Shown: positions 22,201 to 34,100 of the stretch, in pieces | Numbering within the stretch: the first letter of the stretch is position 1 | How the letters are laid out: every line of letters begins with the position of its first letter | Assembly: GCA_027574665.1 (NCBI GenBank) | Contig: CM050656.1 | Location: 8,817,501-8,881,500, forward strand | From: Rhynochetos jubatus | Lineage: Eukaryota > Chordata > Aves > Eurypygiformes > Rhynochetidae | Direction: 5' to 3' | DNA length: 64,000 bases | Program-made: the position numbers and the translations under genes | The notes under the pieces: generated by a model | The model's database searches: none | Told to the model about the DNA's origin: nothing | Seen by the model: the letters and a program-made list of their open reading frames with translations, nothing else

Positions 22201-23400
22201 TCCAGCCACGCCCCCGCCGGGTTCTGGCTAGGAAAGCTGGGGAGGGAGCCATGTCGGTGCAGTGTCGTGCTCCTCTTGGCAGGCCTTTGCAATGCCAATT
22301 ATCCCTGGAGCTGTGGGCTTTCTGGTTCTCCAGACCCTAACCCTAACCCTAACCCTAGAAGTTGCCGACCGCGGTTTCCGGCCACGCCCCCCCCGCGTTC
22401 TGGCTAGGAAAGCTGGGGAGGGAGCCATGTCGGTGCAGTGTCGTGCTCCTCTTGGCAGGCCTTTGCAATGCCAATTATCCCTGGAGCTGTGGGCTTTCTG
22501 GTTCTCCAGACCCTAACCCTAACCCTAACCCTAGAAGTTGCCGACCGCGCTTTCCGGCCACGCCCCCCCCGCGTTCTGGCTAGGAAAGCTGGGGAGGGAG
22601 CCATGTCGGTGCAGTGTCGTGCTCCTCTTGGCAGGCCTTTGCAATGCCAATTATCCCTGGAGCTGTGGGCTTTCTGGTTCTCCAGACCCTAACCCTAACC
22701 CTAACCCTAGAAGTTGCCGACCGCGGTTTCCGGCCACGCCCCCCCCGGGTTCTGGCTAAGAAAGCTGGGGAGGGAGCCATGTCGGTGCAGTGTCGTGCTC
22801 CTCTTGGCAGGCCTTTGCAATGCCAATTATCCCTGGAGCTGTGGGCTTTCTGGTTCTCCAGACCCTAACCCTAACCCTAACCCTAGAAGTTGCCGACGGC
22901 GGTTTCCGGCCACGCCCCCCCCGCGTTCTGGCTAGGAAAGCTGGGGAGGGAGCCATGTCGGTGCAGTGTCGTGCTCCTCTTGGCAGGCCTTTGCAATGCC
23001 AATTATCCCTGGAGCTGTGGGCTTTCTGGTTCTCCAGACCCTAACCCTAACCCTAACCCTAGAAGTTGCCGACCGCGGTTTCCGGCCACGCCCCCGCCGG
23101 GTTCTGGCTAGGAAAGCTGGGGAGGGAGCCATGTTGGTGCAGTGTCGTGCTCCTCTTGGCAGGCCTTTGCAATGCCAATTATCCCTGGAGCTGTGGGCTT
23201 TCTGGTTCTCCAGACGCTAACCCTAACCCTAACCCTAGAAGTTGCCGACCGCGGTTTCCGGCCACGCCCCCCCCGCGTTCTGGCTAGGAAAGCTGGGGAG
23301 GGAGCCATGTCGGTGCAGTGTCGTGCTCCTCTTGGCAGGCCTTTGCAATGCCAATTATCCCTGGAGCTGTGGGCTTTCTGGTTCTCCAGACCCTAACCCT
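16230..23400 (+). repeat. Large duplication, ~19-20 monomers (offset 3,333 then 3,509 bp)
   Basis: Two long adjacent copies are marked by rare features at constant spacing: a telomeric block of two units (16726 and 20059), CTAGGATAGC (17141 and 20474), CCCCCCGGCATTC after TCTGGCCCAG (17461 and 20794), all 3,333 bp apart; then TTCCAGCCACG (18692 and 22201) and GGCTAAGAAAG (19250 and 22759), 3,509 bp apart. The 176 bp jump shows one monomer gained or lost between 18.5 and 18.7 kb or at the partner site. Left and right limits are approximate. Confidence 0.85.
16726..16737 (-). repeat. Shortest telomeric block (two units)
   Basis: Only CCCTAA plus CCCTAG, giving a 164 bp monomer. The same short block is found at 20059-20070 as part of the 3,333 bp duplication, so both derive from one contraction. 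Blocks of three units are at 10747-10764, 27622-27639 and 53551-53568. Confidence 0.95.
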
Positions 23401-23929
23401 AACCCTAACCCTAGAAGTTGCCGACCGCGGTTTCCGGCCACGCCCCCCCCGCGTTCTGGCTAGGAAAGCTGGGGAGGGAGCCATGTCGGTGCAGTGTCGT
23501 GCTCCTCTTGGCAGGCCTTTGCAATGCCAATTATCCCTGGAGCTGTGGGCTTTGTGGTTCTCCAGACCCTAACCCTAACCCTAACCCTAGAAGTTGCCGA
23601 CGGCGGTTTCCGGCCACGCCCCCCCCCGCGTTCTGGCTAGGAAAGCTGGGGAGGGAGCCATGTCGGTGCAGTGTCGTGCTCCTCTTGGCAGGCCTTTGCA
23701 ATGCCAATTATCCCTGGAGCTGTGGGCTTTCTGGTTCTCCAGACCCTAACCCTAACCCTAACCCTAGAAGTTGCCGACCGCGCTTTCCGACCACGCCCCC
23801 GCCGGGTTCTGGCTAGGAAAGCTGGGGAGGGAGCCATGTCGGTGCAGTGTCGTGCTCCTCTTGGCAGGCCTTTGCAATGCCAATTATCCCTGGAGCTGTG
23901 GGCTTTCTGGTTCTCCAGACCCTAACCCT

Positions 23930-24645
23930 AACCCTAACCCTAGAAGTTGCCGACCGCGGTTTCCGGCCACGCCCCCGCCGGGTTCTGGCTAGGAAAGCTG
24001 GGGAGGGAGCCATGTCGGTGCAGTGTCGTGCTCCTCTTGGCAGGCCTTTGCAATGCCAATTATCCCTGGAGCTGTGGGCTTTCTGGTTCTCCAGACCCTA
24101 ACCCTAACCCTAACCCTAGAAGTTGACGACGGCGCTTTCCGGCCACGCCCCCCCCCGCGTTCTGGCTAGGAAAGCTGGGGAGGGAGCCATGTCGGTGCAG
24201 TGTCGTGCTCCTCTTGGCAGGCCTTTGCAATGCCAATTATCCCTGGAGCTGTGGGCTTTCTGGTTCTCCAGACCCTAACCCTAACCCTAACCCTAGAAGT
24301 TGCCGACCGCGGTTTCCGGCCACGCCCCCGCCGGGTTCTGGCTAGGAAAGCTGGGGAGGGAGCCATGTCGGTGCAGTGTCGTGCTCCTCTTGGCAGGCCT
24401 TTGCAATGCCAATTATCCCTGGAGCTGTGGGCTTTCTGGTTCTCCAGACCCTAACCCTAACCCTAACCCTAGAAGTTGACGACGGCGCTTTCCGGCCACG
24501 CCCCCCCCCGCGTTCTGGCTAGGAAAGCTGGGGAGGGAGCCATGTCGGTGCAGTGTCGTGCTCCTCTTGGCAGGCCTTTGCAATGCCAATTATCCCTGGA
24601 GCTGTGGGCTTTCTGGTTCTCCAGACCCTAACCCTAACCCTAACC
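23930..24645 (+). repeat. Dimer tandem duplication, 353 bp x 2
   Basis: A two-monomer unit (a C5-GCCGGG monomer followed by one starting GTTGACGACGGCGC) occurs twice in a row. The private A of GTTGACG lies at 24126 and 24479, 353 bp apart (176+177). Few other differences are visible between copies, which suggests a recent event. Confidence 0.75.
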
Positions 24646-25139
24646 CTAGAAGTTGCCGACCGCGGTTTCCGGCCACGCCCCCCCCGCGTTCTGGCTAGGA
24701 AAGCTGGGGAGGGAGCCATGTCGGTGCAGTGTCGTGCTCCTCTTGGCAGGCCTTTGCAATGCCAATTATCCCTGGAGCTGTGGGCTTTCTGGTTCTCCAG
24801 ACCCTAACCCTAACCCTAACCCTAGAAGTTGCCGACCGCGCTTTCCGGCCACGCCCCCCCCGCGTTCTGGCTAGGAAAGCTGGGGAGGGAGCCATGTCGA
24901 TGCAGTGTCGTGCTCCTCTTGGCAGGCCTTTGCAATGCCAATTATCCCTGGAGCTGTGGGCTTTCTGGTTCTCCAGACCCTAAACCTAACCCTAACCCTA
25001 GAAGTTGCCGACCGCGCTTTCCGACCACGCCCCCGCCGGGTTCTGGCTAGGAAAGCTGGGGAGGGAGCCATGTCGGTGCAGTGTCGTGCTCCTCTTGGCA
25101 GGCCTTTGCAATGCCAATTATCCCTGGAGCTGTGGGCTT

Positions 25140-26660
25140 TCTGGTTCTCCAGACCCTAACCCTAACCCTAACCCTAGAAGTTGCCGACCGCGCTTTCCGG
25201 CCACGCCCCCCCCGCGTTCTGGCTAGGAATGCTGGGGAGGGAACCATGTCGGTGCAGTGTCGTGCTCCTCTTGGCAGGCCTTTGCAATGCCAATTATCCC
25301 TGGAGCTGTGGGCTTTCTGGTTCTCCAGACGCTAACCCTAACCCTAACCCTAGAAGTTGCCGACCGCGTTTTCCGGCCACGCCCCCCCCGCGTTCTGGCT
25401 AGGAAAGCTGGGGAGGGAGCCATGTCGGTGCAGTGTCGTGCTCCTCTTGGCAGGCCTTTGCAATGCCAATTATCCCTGGAGCTGTGGGCTTTCTGGTTCT
25501 CCAGACCCTAACCCTAACCCTAACCCTAGAAGTTGCCGACCGCGCTTTCCGGCCACGCCCCCCCCCGCGTTCTGGCTAGGAAAGCTGGGGAGGGAGCCAT
25601 GTCGGTGCAGTGTCGTGCTCCTCTTGGCAGGCCTTTGCAATGCCAATTATCCCTGGAGCTGTGGGCTTTCTGGTTCTCCAGACCCTAACCCTAACCCTAA
25701 CCCTAGAAGTTGCCGACCGCTGGTTCCGGCCACGCCCCCCGTGGGTTCTGGCTAGGAAAGCTGGGGAGGGAGCCATGTCGGTGCAGTGTCGTGCTCCTCT
25801 TGGCAGGCCTTTGCAATGCCAATTATCCCTGGAGCTGTGGGCTTTCTGGTTCTCCAGACCCTAACCCTAACCCTAACCCTAGAAGTTGCCGACGGCGGTT
25901 TCCGGCCACGCCCCCCCCGCGTTCTGGCTAGGAAAGCTGGGGAGGGAGCCATGTCGGTGCAGTGTCGTGCTCCTCTTGGCAGGCCTTTGCAATGCCAATT
26001 ATCCCTGGAGCTGTGGGCTTTCTGGTTCTCCAGACGCTAACCCTAACCCTAACCCTAGAAGTTGCCGACCGCGCTTTCCGGCCACGCCCCCGCCGGGTTC
26101 TGGCTAGGAAAGCTGGGGAGGGAGCCATGTCGGTGCAGTGTCGTGCTCCTCTTGGCAGGCCTTTGCAATGCCAATTATCCCTGGAGCTGTGGGCTTTCTG
26201 GTTCTCCAGACCCTAACCCTAACCCTAACCCTAGAAGTTGCCGACCGCGCTTTCCGGCCACGCCCCCCCCGCGTTCTGGCTAGGAATGCTGGGGAGGGAA
26301 CCATGTCGGTGCAGTGTCGTGCTCCTCTTGGCAGGCCTTTGCAATGCCAATTATCCCTGGAGCTGTGGGCTTTCTGGTTCTCCAGACCCTAACCCTAACC
26401 CTAACCCTAGAAGTTGCCGACCGCGCTTTCCGGCCACGCCCCCCCCCGCGTTCTGGCTAGGAAAGCTGGGGAGGGAGCCATGTCGGTGCAGTGTCGTGCT
26501 CCTCTTGGCAGGCCTTTGCAATGCCAATTATCCCTGGAGCTGTGGGCTTTCTGGTTCTCCAGACCCTAACCCTAACCCTAACCCTAGAAGTTGCCGACCG
26601 CTGGTTCCGGCCACGCCCCCCGTGGGTTCTGGCTAGGAAAGCTGGGGAGGGAGCCATGTC
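25140..26660 (+). repeat. Duplicated block, offset 881/1,057 bp
   Basis: GGAATGCTGG with the downstream GGGAACCATG occurs at 25230 and 26287 (1,057 bp). ACCGCTGGTTCC with CCCCCCGTGGG occurs at 25721 and 26602 (881 bp). The difference of 176 bp shows one monomer lost between the two markers in the second copy. ACCGCTGGTTCC returns alone near 45306. Confidence 0.7.
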
Positions 26661-27796
26661 GGTGCAGTGTCGTGCTCCTCTTGGCAGGCCTTTGCAATCC
26701 CAATTATCCCTGGAGCTGTGGGCTTTCTGGTTCTCCAGACCCTAACCCTAACCCTAACCCTAGAAGTTGCCGACCGCGGTTTCCGGCCACGCCCCCCCCC
26801 GCGTTCTGGCTAGGAAAGCTGGGGAGGGAGCCATGTCGGTGCAGTGTCGTGCTCCTCTTGGCAGGCCTTTGCAATGCCAATTATCCCTGGAGCTGTGGGC
26901 TTTCTGGTTCTCCAGACGCTAACCCTAACCCTAACCCTAGAAGTTGCCGACCGCGGTTTCCGGCCACGCCCCCCCCCGCGTTCTAGCTAGGAAAGCTGGG
27001 GAGGGAGCCATGTCGGTGCAGTGTCGTGCTCCTCTTGGCAGGCCTTTGCAATGCCAATTATCCCTGGAGCTGTGGGCTTTCTGGTTCTCCAGACCCTAAC
27101 CCTAACCCTAACCCTAGAAGTTGCCGACCGCGGTTTCCGGCCACGCCCCCCCCGCGTTCTGGCTAGGAAAGCTGGGGAGGGAGCCATGTCGGTGCAGTGT
27201 CGTGCTCCTCTTGGCAGGCCTTTGCAATGCCAATTATCCCTGGAGCTGTGGGCTTTCTGGTTCTCCAGACCCTAACCCTAACCCTAACCCTAGAAGTTGC
27301 CGACCGCGGTTTCCGGCCCCGCCCCCGCCGGGTTCTGGCTAGGAAAGCTGGGGAGGGAGCCATGTCGGTGCAGTGTCGTGCTCCTCTTGGCAGGCCTTTA
27401 CAATGCCAATTATCCCTGGAGCTGTGGGCTTTCTGGTTCTCCAGACCCTAACCCTAACCCTAACCCTAGAAGTTGCCGACCGCGGTTTCCGGCCACGCCC
27501 CCCCCGCGTTCTGGCTAGGAAAGCTGGGGAGGGAGCCATGTCGGTGCAGTGTCGTGCTCCTCTTGGCAGGCCTTTGCAATCCCAATTATCCCTGGAGCTG
27601 TGGGCTTTCTGGTTCTCCAGACCCTAACCCTAACCCTAGAAGTTGCCGACCGCGGTTTCCGGCCACGCCCCCGCCGGGTTCTGGCTAGGAATGCTGGGGA
27701 GGGAGCCATGTCGGTGCAGTGTCGTGCTCCTCTTGGCAGGCCTTTGCAATCCCAATTATCCCTGGAGCTGTGGGCTTTCTGGTTCTCCAGACCCTA

Positions 27797-30700
27797 ACCC
27801 TAACTCTAACCCTAGAAGTTGCCGACCGCGCTTTCCGACCACGCCCCCGCCGGGTTCTGGCTAGGAAAGCTGGGGAGTGAGCCATGTCGGTGCAGTGTCG
27901 TGCTCCTCTTGGCAGGCCTTTGCAATGCCAATTATCCCTGGAGCTGTGGGCTTTCTGGTTCTCCAGATCCTAACCCTAACCCTAACCCTAACCCTAGAAG
28001 TTGCCGACCGCGGTTTCCGGCCACGTCCCCCCCGCGTTCTGGCTAGGAAAGCTGGGGAGGGAGCCATGTCGGTGCAGTGTCGTGCTCCTCTTGGCAGGCC
28101 TTTGCAATGCCAATTATCCCTGGAGCTGTGGGCTTTCTGGTTCTCCAGACCTTAACCCTAACCCTAACCCTAGAAGTTGCCGACCGCGGTTTCCGGCCAC
28201 GCCCCCCCCGCATTCTGGCTAGGAAAGCTGGGGAGGGAGCCATGTCGGTGCAGTGTCGTGCTCCTCTTGGCAGGCCTTTGCAATGCCAATTATCCCTGGA
28301 GCTGTGGGCTTTCTGGTTCTCCAGACCCTAACCCTAACCCTAACCCTAGAAGTTGCCGACGGCGCTTTCCGGCCACGCCCCCCCCGCGTTCTGGCTAGGA
28401 AAGCTGGGGAGGGAGCCATGTCGGTGCAGTGTCGTGCTCCTCTTGGCAGGCCTTTGCAATGCCAATTATCCCTGGAGCTGTGGGCTTTCTGGTTCTCCAG
28501 ACCCTAACCCTAACCCTAACCCTAGAAGTTGCCGACCGCGGTTTCCGGCCACGCCCCCGCTGGGTTCTGGCTAGGAAAGCTGGGGAGTGAGCCATGTCGG
28601 TGCAGTGTCGTGCTCCTCTTGGCAGGCCTTTGCAATGCCAATTATCCCTGGAGCTGTGGGCTTTCTGGTTCTCCAGACCCTAACCCTAACCCTAACCCTA
28701 GAAGTTGCCGACCGCGCTTTCCGGCCACGCCCCCCCCGCGTTCTGGCTAGGAAAGCTGGGGAGGGAGCCATGTCGGTGCAGTGTCGTGCTCCTCTTGGCA
28801 GGCCTTTGCAATGCCAATTATCCCTGGAGCTGTGGGCTTTCTGGTTCTCCAGACCCTAACCCTAACCCTAACCCTAGAAGTTGCCGACCGCGGTTTCCGG
28901 CCACGCCCCCCCCCGCGTTCTGGCTAGGAAAGCTGGGGAGGGAGCCATGTCGGTGCAGTGTCGTGCTCCTCTTGGCAGGCCTTTGCAATGCCAATTATCC
29001 CTGGAGCTGTGGGCTTTCTGGTTCTCCAGACCCTAACCCTAACCCTAACCCTAGAAGTTGCCGACCGCGGTTTCTGGCCACGCCCCCGCTGGGTTCTGGC
29101 TAGGAAAGCTGGGGAGGGAGCCATGTCGGTGCAGTGTCGTGCTCCTCTTGGCAGGCCTTTGCAATGCCAATTATCCCTGGAGCTGTGGGCTTTCTGGTTC
29201 TCCAGACCCTAACCCTAACCCTAACCCTAGAAGTTGCCGACCGCGGTTTCCGGCCACGCCCCCCCCGCGTTCTGGCTAGGAAAGCTGGGGAGGGAGCCAT
29301 GTCGGTGCAGTGTCGTGCTCCTCTTGGCAGGCCTTTGCAATGCCAATTATCCCTGGAGCTGTGGGCTTTCTGGTTCTCCAGACCCTAACCCTAACCCTAA
29401 CCCTAGAAGTTGCCGACCGCGGTTTCCGGCCACGCCCCCCCCGCGTTCTGGCTAGGAAAGCTGGGGAGGGAGCCATGTCGGTGCAGTGTCGTGCTCCTCT
29501 TGGCAGGCCTTTGCAATCCCAATTATCCCTGGAGCTGTGGGCTTTCTGGTTCTCCAGACCCTAACCCTAACTCTAACCCTAGAAGTTGCCGACCGCGCTT
29601 TCCGACCACGCCCCCGCCGTGTTCTGGCTAGGAAAGCTGGGGAGTGAGCCATGTCGGTGCAGTGTCGTGCTCCTCTTGGCAGGCCTTTGCAATGCCAATT
29701 ATCCCTGGAGCTGTGGGCTTTCTGGTTCTCCAGATCCTAACCCTAACCCTAACCCTAACCCTAGAAGTTGCCGACCGCGGTTTCCGGCCACGCCCCCCCC
29801 GGGTTCTGGCTAGGAAAGCTGGGGAGGGAGCCATGTCGGTGCAGTGTCGTGCTCCTCTTGGCAGGCCTTTGCAATCCAAATTATCCCCGGAGCTGTGGGC
29901 TTTCTGGTTCTCCAGACCCTAACCCTAACCCTAACCCTAGAAGTTGCCGACCGCGCTTTCCGGCCACGCCCCCCCCGCGTTCTGGCTAGGAAAGCTGGGG
30001 AGGGAGCCATGTCGGTGCAGTGTCGTGCTCCTCTTGGCAGGCCTTTGCAATGCCAATTATCCCTGGAGCTGTGGGCTTTCTGGTTCTCCAGACCCTAACC
30101 CTAACCCTAACCCTAGAAGTTGCCGACCGCGGTTTCCGGCCACACCCCCCGTGGGTTCTGGCTAGGAAAGCTGGGGAGGGAGCCATGTCGGTGCAGTGTC
30201 GTGCTCCTCTTGGCAGGCCTTTGCAATCCCAATTATCCCTGGAGCTGTGGGCTTTCTGGTTCTCCAGACCCTAACCCTAACCCTAACCCTAGAAGTTGCC
30301 GACCGCGGTTTCCGGCCACGCCCCCGCCGGGTTCTGGCTAGGAAAGCTGGGGAGGGAGCCATGTCGGTGCAGTGTCGTGCTCCTCTTGGCAGGCCTTTGC
30401 AATGCCAATTATCCCTGGAGCTGTGGGCTTTCTGGTTCTCCAGACCCTAACCCTAACCCTAACCCTAGAAGTTGCCGACCGCGGTTTCCGACCACGCCCC
30501 CCCCGCGTTCTGGCTAGGAAAGCTGGGGAGGGAGCCATGTCGGTGCAGTGTCGTGCTCCTCTTGGCAGGCCTTTGCAATGCCAATTATCCCTGGAGCTGT
30601 GGGCTTTCTGGTTCTCCAGACCCTAACCCTAACCCTAACCCTAGAAGTTGCCGACCGCGGTTTCCGGCCACGCCCCCCCCGCGTTCTGGCTAGGAAAGCT

Positions 30701-31178
30701 GGGGAGGGAGCCATGTCGGTGCAGTGTCGTGCTCCTCTTGGCAGGCCTTTGCAATGCCAATTATCCCTGGAGCTGTGGGCTTTCTGGTTCTCCAGACCCT
30801 AACCCTAACCCTAACCCTAGAAGTTGCCGACCGCGGTTTCCGGCCACGCCCCCCCCGCGTTCTGGCTAGGAAAGCTGGGGAGGGAGCCATGTCGGTGCAG
30901 TGTCGTGCTCCTCTTGGCAGGCCTTTGCAATGCCAATTATCCCTGGAGCTGTGGGCTTTCTGGTTCTCCAGACCCTAACCCTAACTCTAACCCTAGAAGT
31001 TGCCGACCGCACTTTCCGACCACGCCCCCGCCGGGTTCTGGCTAGGAAAGCTGGGGAGTGAGCCATGTCGGTGCAGTGTCGTGCTCCTCTTGGCAGGCCT
31101 TTGCAATGCCAATTATCCCTGGAGCTGTGGGCTTTCTGGTTCTCCAGATCCTAACCCTAACCCTAACCCTAACCCTAG
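27797..31178 (+). repeat. Recurrent module: AACTCTAAC, GGGAGTGAGCC, then five-unit block starting TCCTAA
   Basis: A signature of linked variants across two neighbouring monomers occurs three times here and once more near 35.05-35.24 kb. It consists of ACTCTAAC inside the telomeric block, TTTCCGACCACG in the CpG box, GGGAGTGAGCC downstream, then a telomeric block of five units whose first is TCCTAA. The five-unit blocks start at 27968, 29735, 31149 and 35210, so spacing is 1,767, 1,414 and 4,061 bp. The flanking monomers differ between the first copies, so the module moved as a short block before the later 4 kb duplication. Confidence 0.75.
27968..27997 (-). repeat. Extended telomeric block (five units, first one TCCTAA)
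   Basis: Five hexamer units, the first altered to TCCTAA, so four intact CCC tracts remain. Equivalent blocks start at 29735, 31149 and 35210. Other five-unit blocks start at 32739, 36800 (last unit CCATAG), 39097, 45444 and 46506; of these, 32739, 39097, 45444 and 46506 keep all five tracts. Confidence 0.93.
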
Positions 31179-34100
31179 AAGTTGCCGACCGCGGTTTCCG
31201 GCCACACCCCCCGTGGGTTCTGGCTAGGAAAGCTGGGGAGGGAGCCATGTCGGTGCAGTGTCGTGCTCCTCTTGGCAGGCCTTTGCAATGCCAATTATCC
31301 CTGGAGCTGTGGGCTTTCTGGTTCTCCAGACCCTAACCCTAACCCTAACCCTAGAAGTTGCCGACCGCGGTTTCCGACCACGCCCCCCCCGCGTTCTGGC
31401 TAGGAAAGCTGGGGAGGGAGCCATGTCGGTGCAGTGTCGTGCTCCTCTTGGCAGGCCTTTGCAATGCCAATTATCCCTGGAGCTGTGGGCTTTCTGGTTC
31501 TCCAGACCCTAACCCTAACCCTAACCCTAGAAGTTGCCGACCGTGGTTTCCGGCCACGCCCCCGCCGGGTTCTGGCTAGGAAAGCTGGGGAGGGAGCCAT
31601 GTCGGTGCAGTGTCGTGCTCCTCTTGGCAGGCCTTTGCAATGCCAATTATCCCTGGAGCTGTGGGCTTTCTGGTTCTCCAGACCCTAACCCTAACCCTAA
31701 CCCTAGAAGTTGCCGACCGCGGTTTCCGGCCACGCCCCCCCCGCGTTCTGGCTAGGAAAGCTGGGGAGGGAGCCATGTCGGTGCAGTGTCGTGCTCCTCT
31801 TGGCAGGCCTTTGCAATGCCAATTATCCCTGGAGCTGTGGGCTTTCTGGTTCTCCAGACCCTAACCCTAACCCTAACCCTAGAAGTTGCCGACCGCGGTT
31901 TCCGACCACGCCCCCCAAGCGTTCTGGCTAGGAGAGCTGGGGAGGGAGCCATGTCGGTGCAGTGTCGTGCTCCTCTTGGCAGGCCTTTGCAATGCCAATT
32001 ATCCCTGGAGCTGTGGGCTTTCTGGTTCTCCAGACCCTAACCCTAACCCTAACCCTAGAAGTTGCCGACCGCGCTTTCCGGCCACGCCCCCCCCGGGTTC
32101 TAGCCGGGAAAGCTGGGGAGGGAGCCATGTCGGTGCAGTGTCGTGCTCCTCTTGGCAGGCCTTTGCAATGCCAATTATCCCTGGAGCTGTGGGCTTTCTG
32201 GTTCTCCAGACCCTAACCCTAACCCTAACCCTAGAAGTTGCCGACGGCGGTTTCCGGCCACGCCCCCCCCGCGTTCTGGCTAGGAAAGCTGGGGAGGGAG
32301 CCATGTCGGTGCAGTGTCGTGCTCCTCTTGGCAGGCCTTTGCAATCCCAATTATCCCTGGAGCTGTGGGCTTTCTGGTTCTCCAGACCCTAACCCTAACC
32401 CTAACCCTAGAAGTTGCCGACCGCGGTTTCCGGCCACGCCCCCCCCGCGTTCTGGCTTGGAAAGCTGGGGAGGGAGCCATGTCGGTGCAGTGTCGTGCTC
32501 CTCTTGGCAGGCCTTTGCAATGCCAATTGTCCCTGGAGCTGTGGGCTTTCTGGTTCTCCAGACCCTAACCCTAACCCTAACCCTAGAAGTTGCAGACCGC
32601 GCTTTCCGACCACGCCCCCGCCGGGTTCTGGCTAGGAAAGCTGGGGAGGGAGCCACGTCGGTGCAGTGTCGTGCTCCTCTTGGCAGGCCTTTGCAATGCC
32701 AATTATCCCTGGAGCTGTGGGCTTTCTGGTTCTCCAGACCCTAACCCTAACCCTAACCCTAACCCTAGAAGTTGCCGACCGCGGTTTCCGGCCCCGCCCC
32801 CGCCGGGTTCTGGCTAGGAAAGCTGGGGAGGGAGCCATGTCGGTGCAGTGTCGTGCTCCTCTTGGCAGGCCTTTGCAATCCCAATTATCCCTGGAGCTGT
32901 GGGCTTTCTGGTTCTCCAGACCCTAACCCTAACCCTAACCCTAGAAGTTGCCGACCGCGGTTTCCGGCCACCACCCCCCGGCGTTCTGGCTAGGAAAGCT
33001 GGGGAGGGAGCCATGTCGGTGCAGTGTCGTGCTCCTCTTGGCAGGCCTTTGCAATGCCAATTATCCCTGGAGCTGTGGGCTTTCTGGTTCTCCAGACGCT
33101 AACCCTAACCCTAACCCTAGAAGTTGCCGACCGCGGTTTCCGGCCACGCCCCCCCCGGGTTCTGGCTACGAAAGCTGGGGAGGGAGCCATGTCGGTGCAG
33201 TGTCGTGCTCCTCTTGGCAGGCCTTTGCAATGCCAATTATCCCTGCAGCTGTGGGCTTTCTGGTTCTCCAGACCCTAGCCCTAACCCTAACCCTAGAAGT
33301 TGCCGACCGCGGTTTCCGGCCACGCCCCCCCCGCGTTCTGGCTAGGAAAGCTGGTGAGGGAGCCATGTCGGTGCAGTGTCGTGCTCCTCTTGGCAGGCCT
33401 TTGCAATGCCAATTATCCCTGGAGCTGTGGGCTTTCTGGTTCTCCAGACCCTAACCCTAACCCTAACCCTAGAAGTTGCCGACCGCGGTTTCCGGCCACG
33501 CCCCCGCCGGGTTCTGGCTAGGAAAGCTGGGGAGGGAGCCATGTCGGTGCAGTGTCGTGCTCCTCTTGGCAGGCCTTTGCAATGCCAATTATCCCTGGAG
33601 CTGTGGGCTTTCTGGTTCTCCAGACCCTAACCCTAACCCTAACCCTAGAAGTTGCCGACCGCGGTTTCCGACCACGCCCCCCCCGGGTTCTGGCTAGGAA
33701 AGCTGGGGAGGGAGCCATGTCGGTGCAGTGTCGTGCTCCTCTTGGCAGGCCTTTGCAATGCCAATTATCCCTGGAGCTGTGGGCTTTCTGGTTCTCCAGA
33801 CGCTAACCCTAACCCTAACCCTAGAAGTTGCCAACCGCGGTTTCCGGCCACGCCCCCCCCGCGTTCTGGCTAGGAAAGCTGGGGAGGGAGCCATGTCGGT
33901 GCAGTGTCGTGCTCCTCTTGGCAGGCCTTTGCAATGCCAATTATCCCTGGAGCTGTGGGCTTTCTGGTTCTCCAGACCCTAACCCTAACCCTAACCCTAG
34001 AAGTTGCCGACCGCGGTTTCCGGCCACGCCCCCCCCCGCGTTCTGGCTAGGAAAGCTGGGGAGGGAGCCATGTCGGTGCAGTGTCGTGCTCCTCTTGGCA

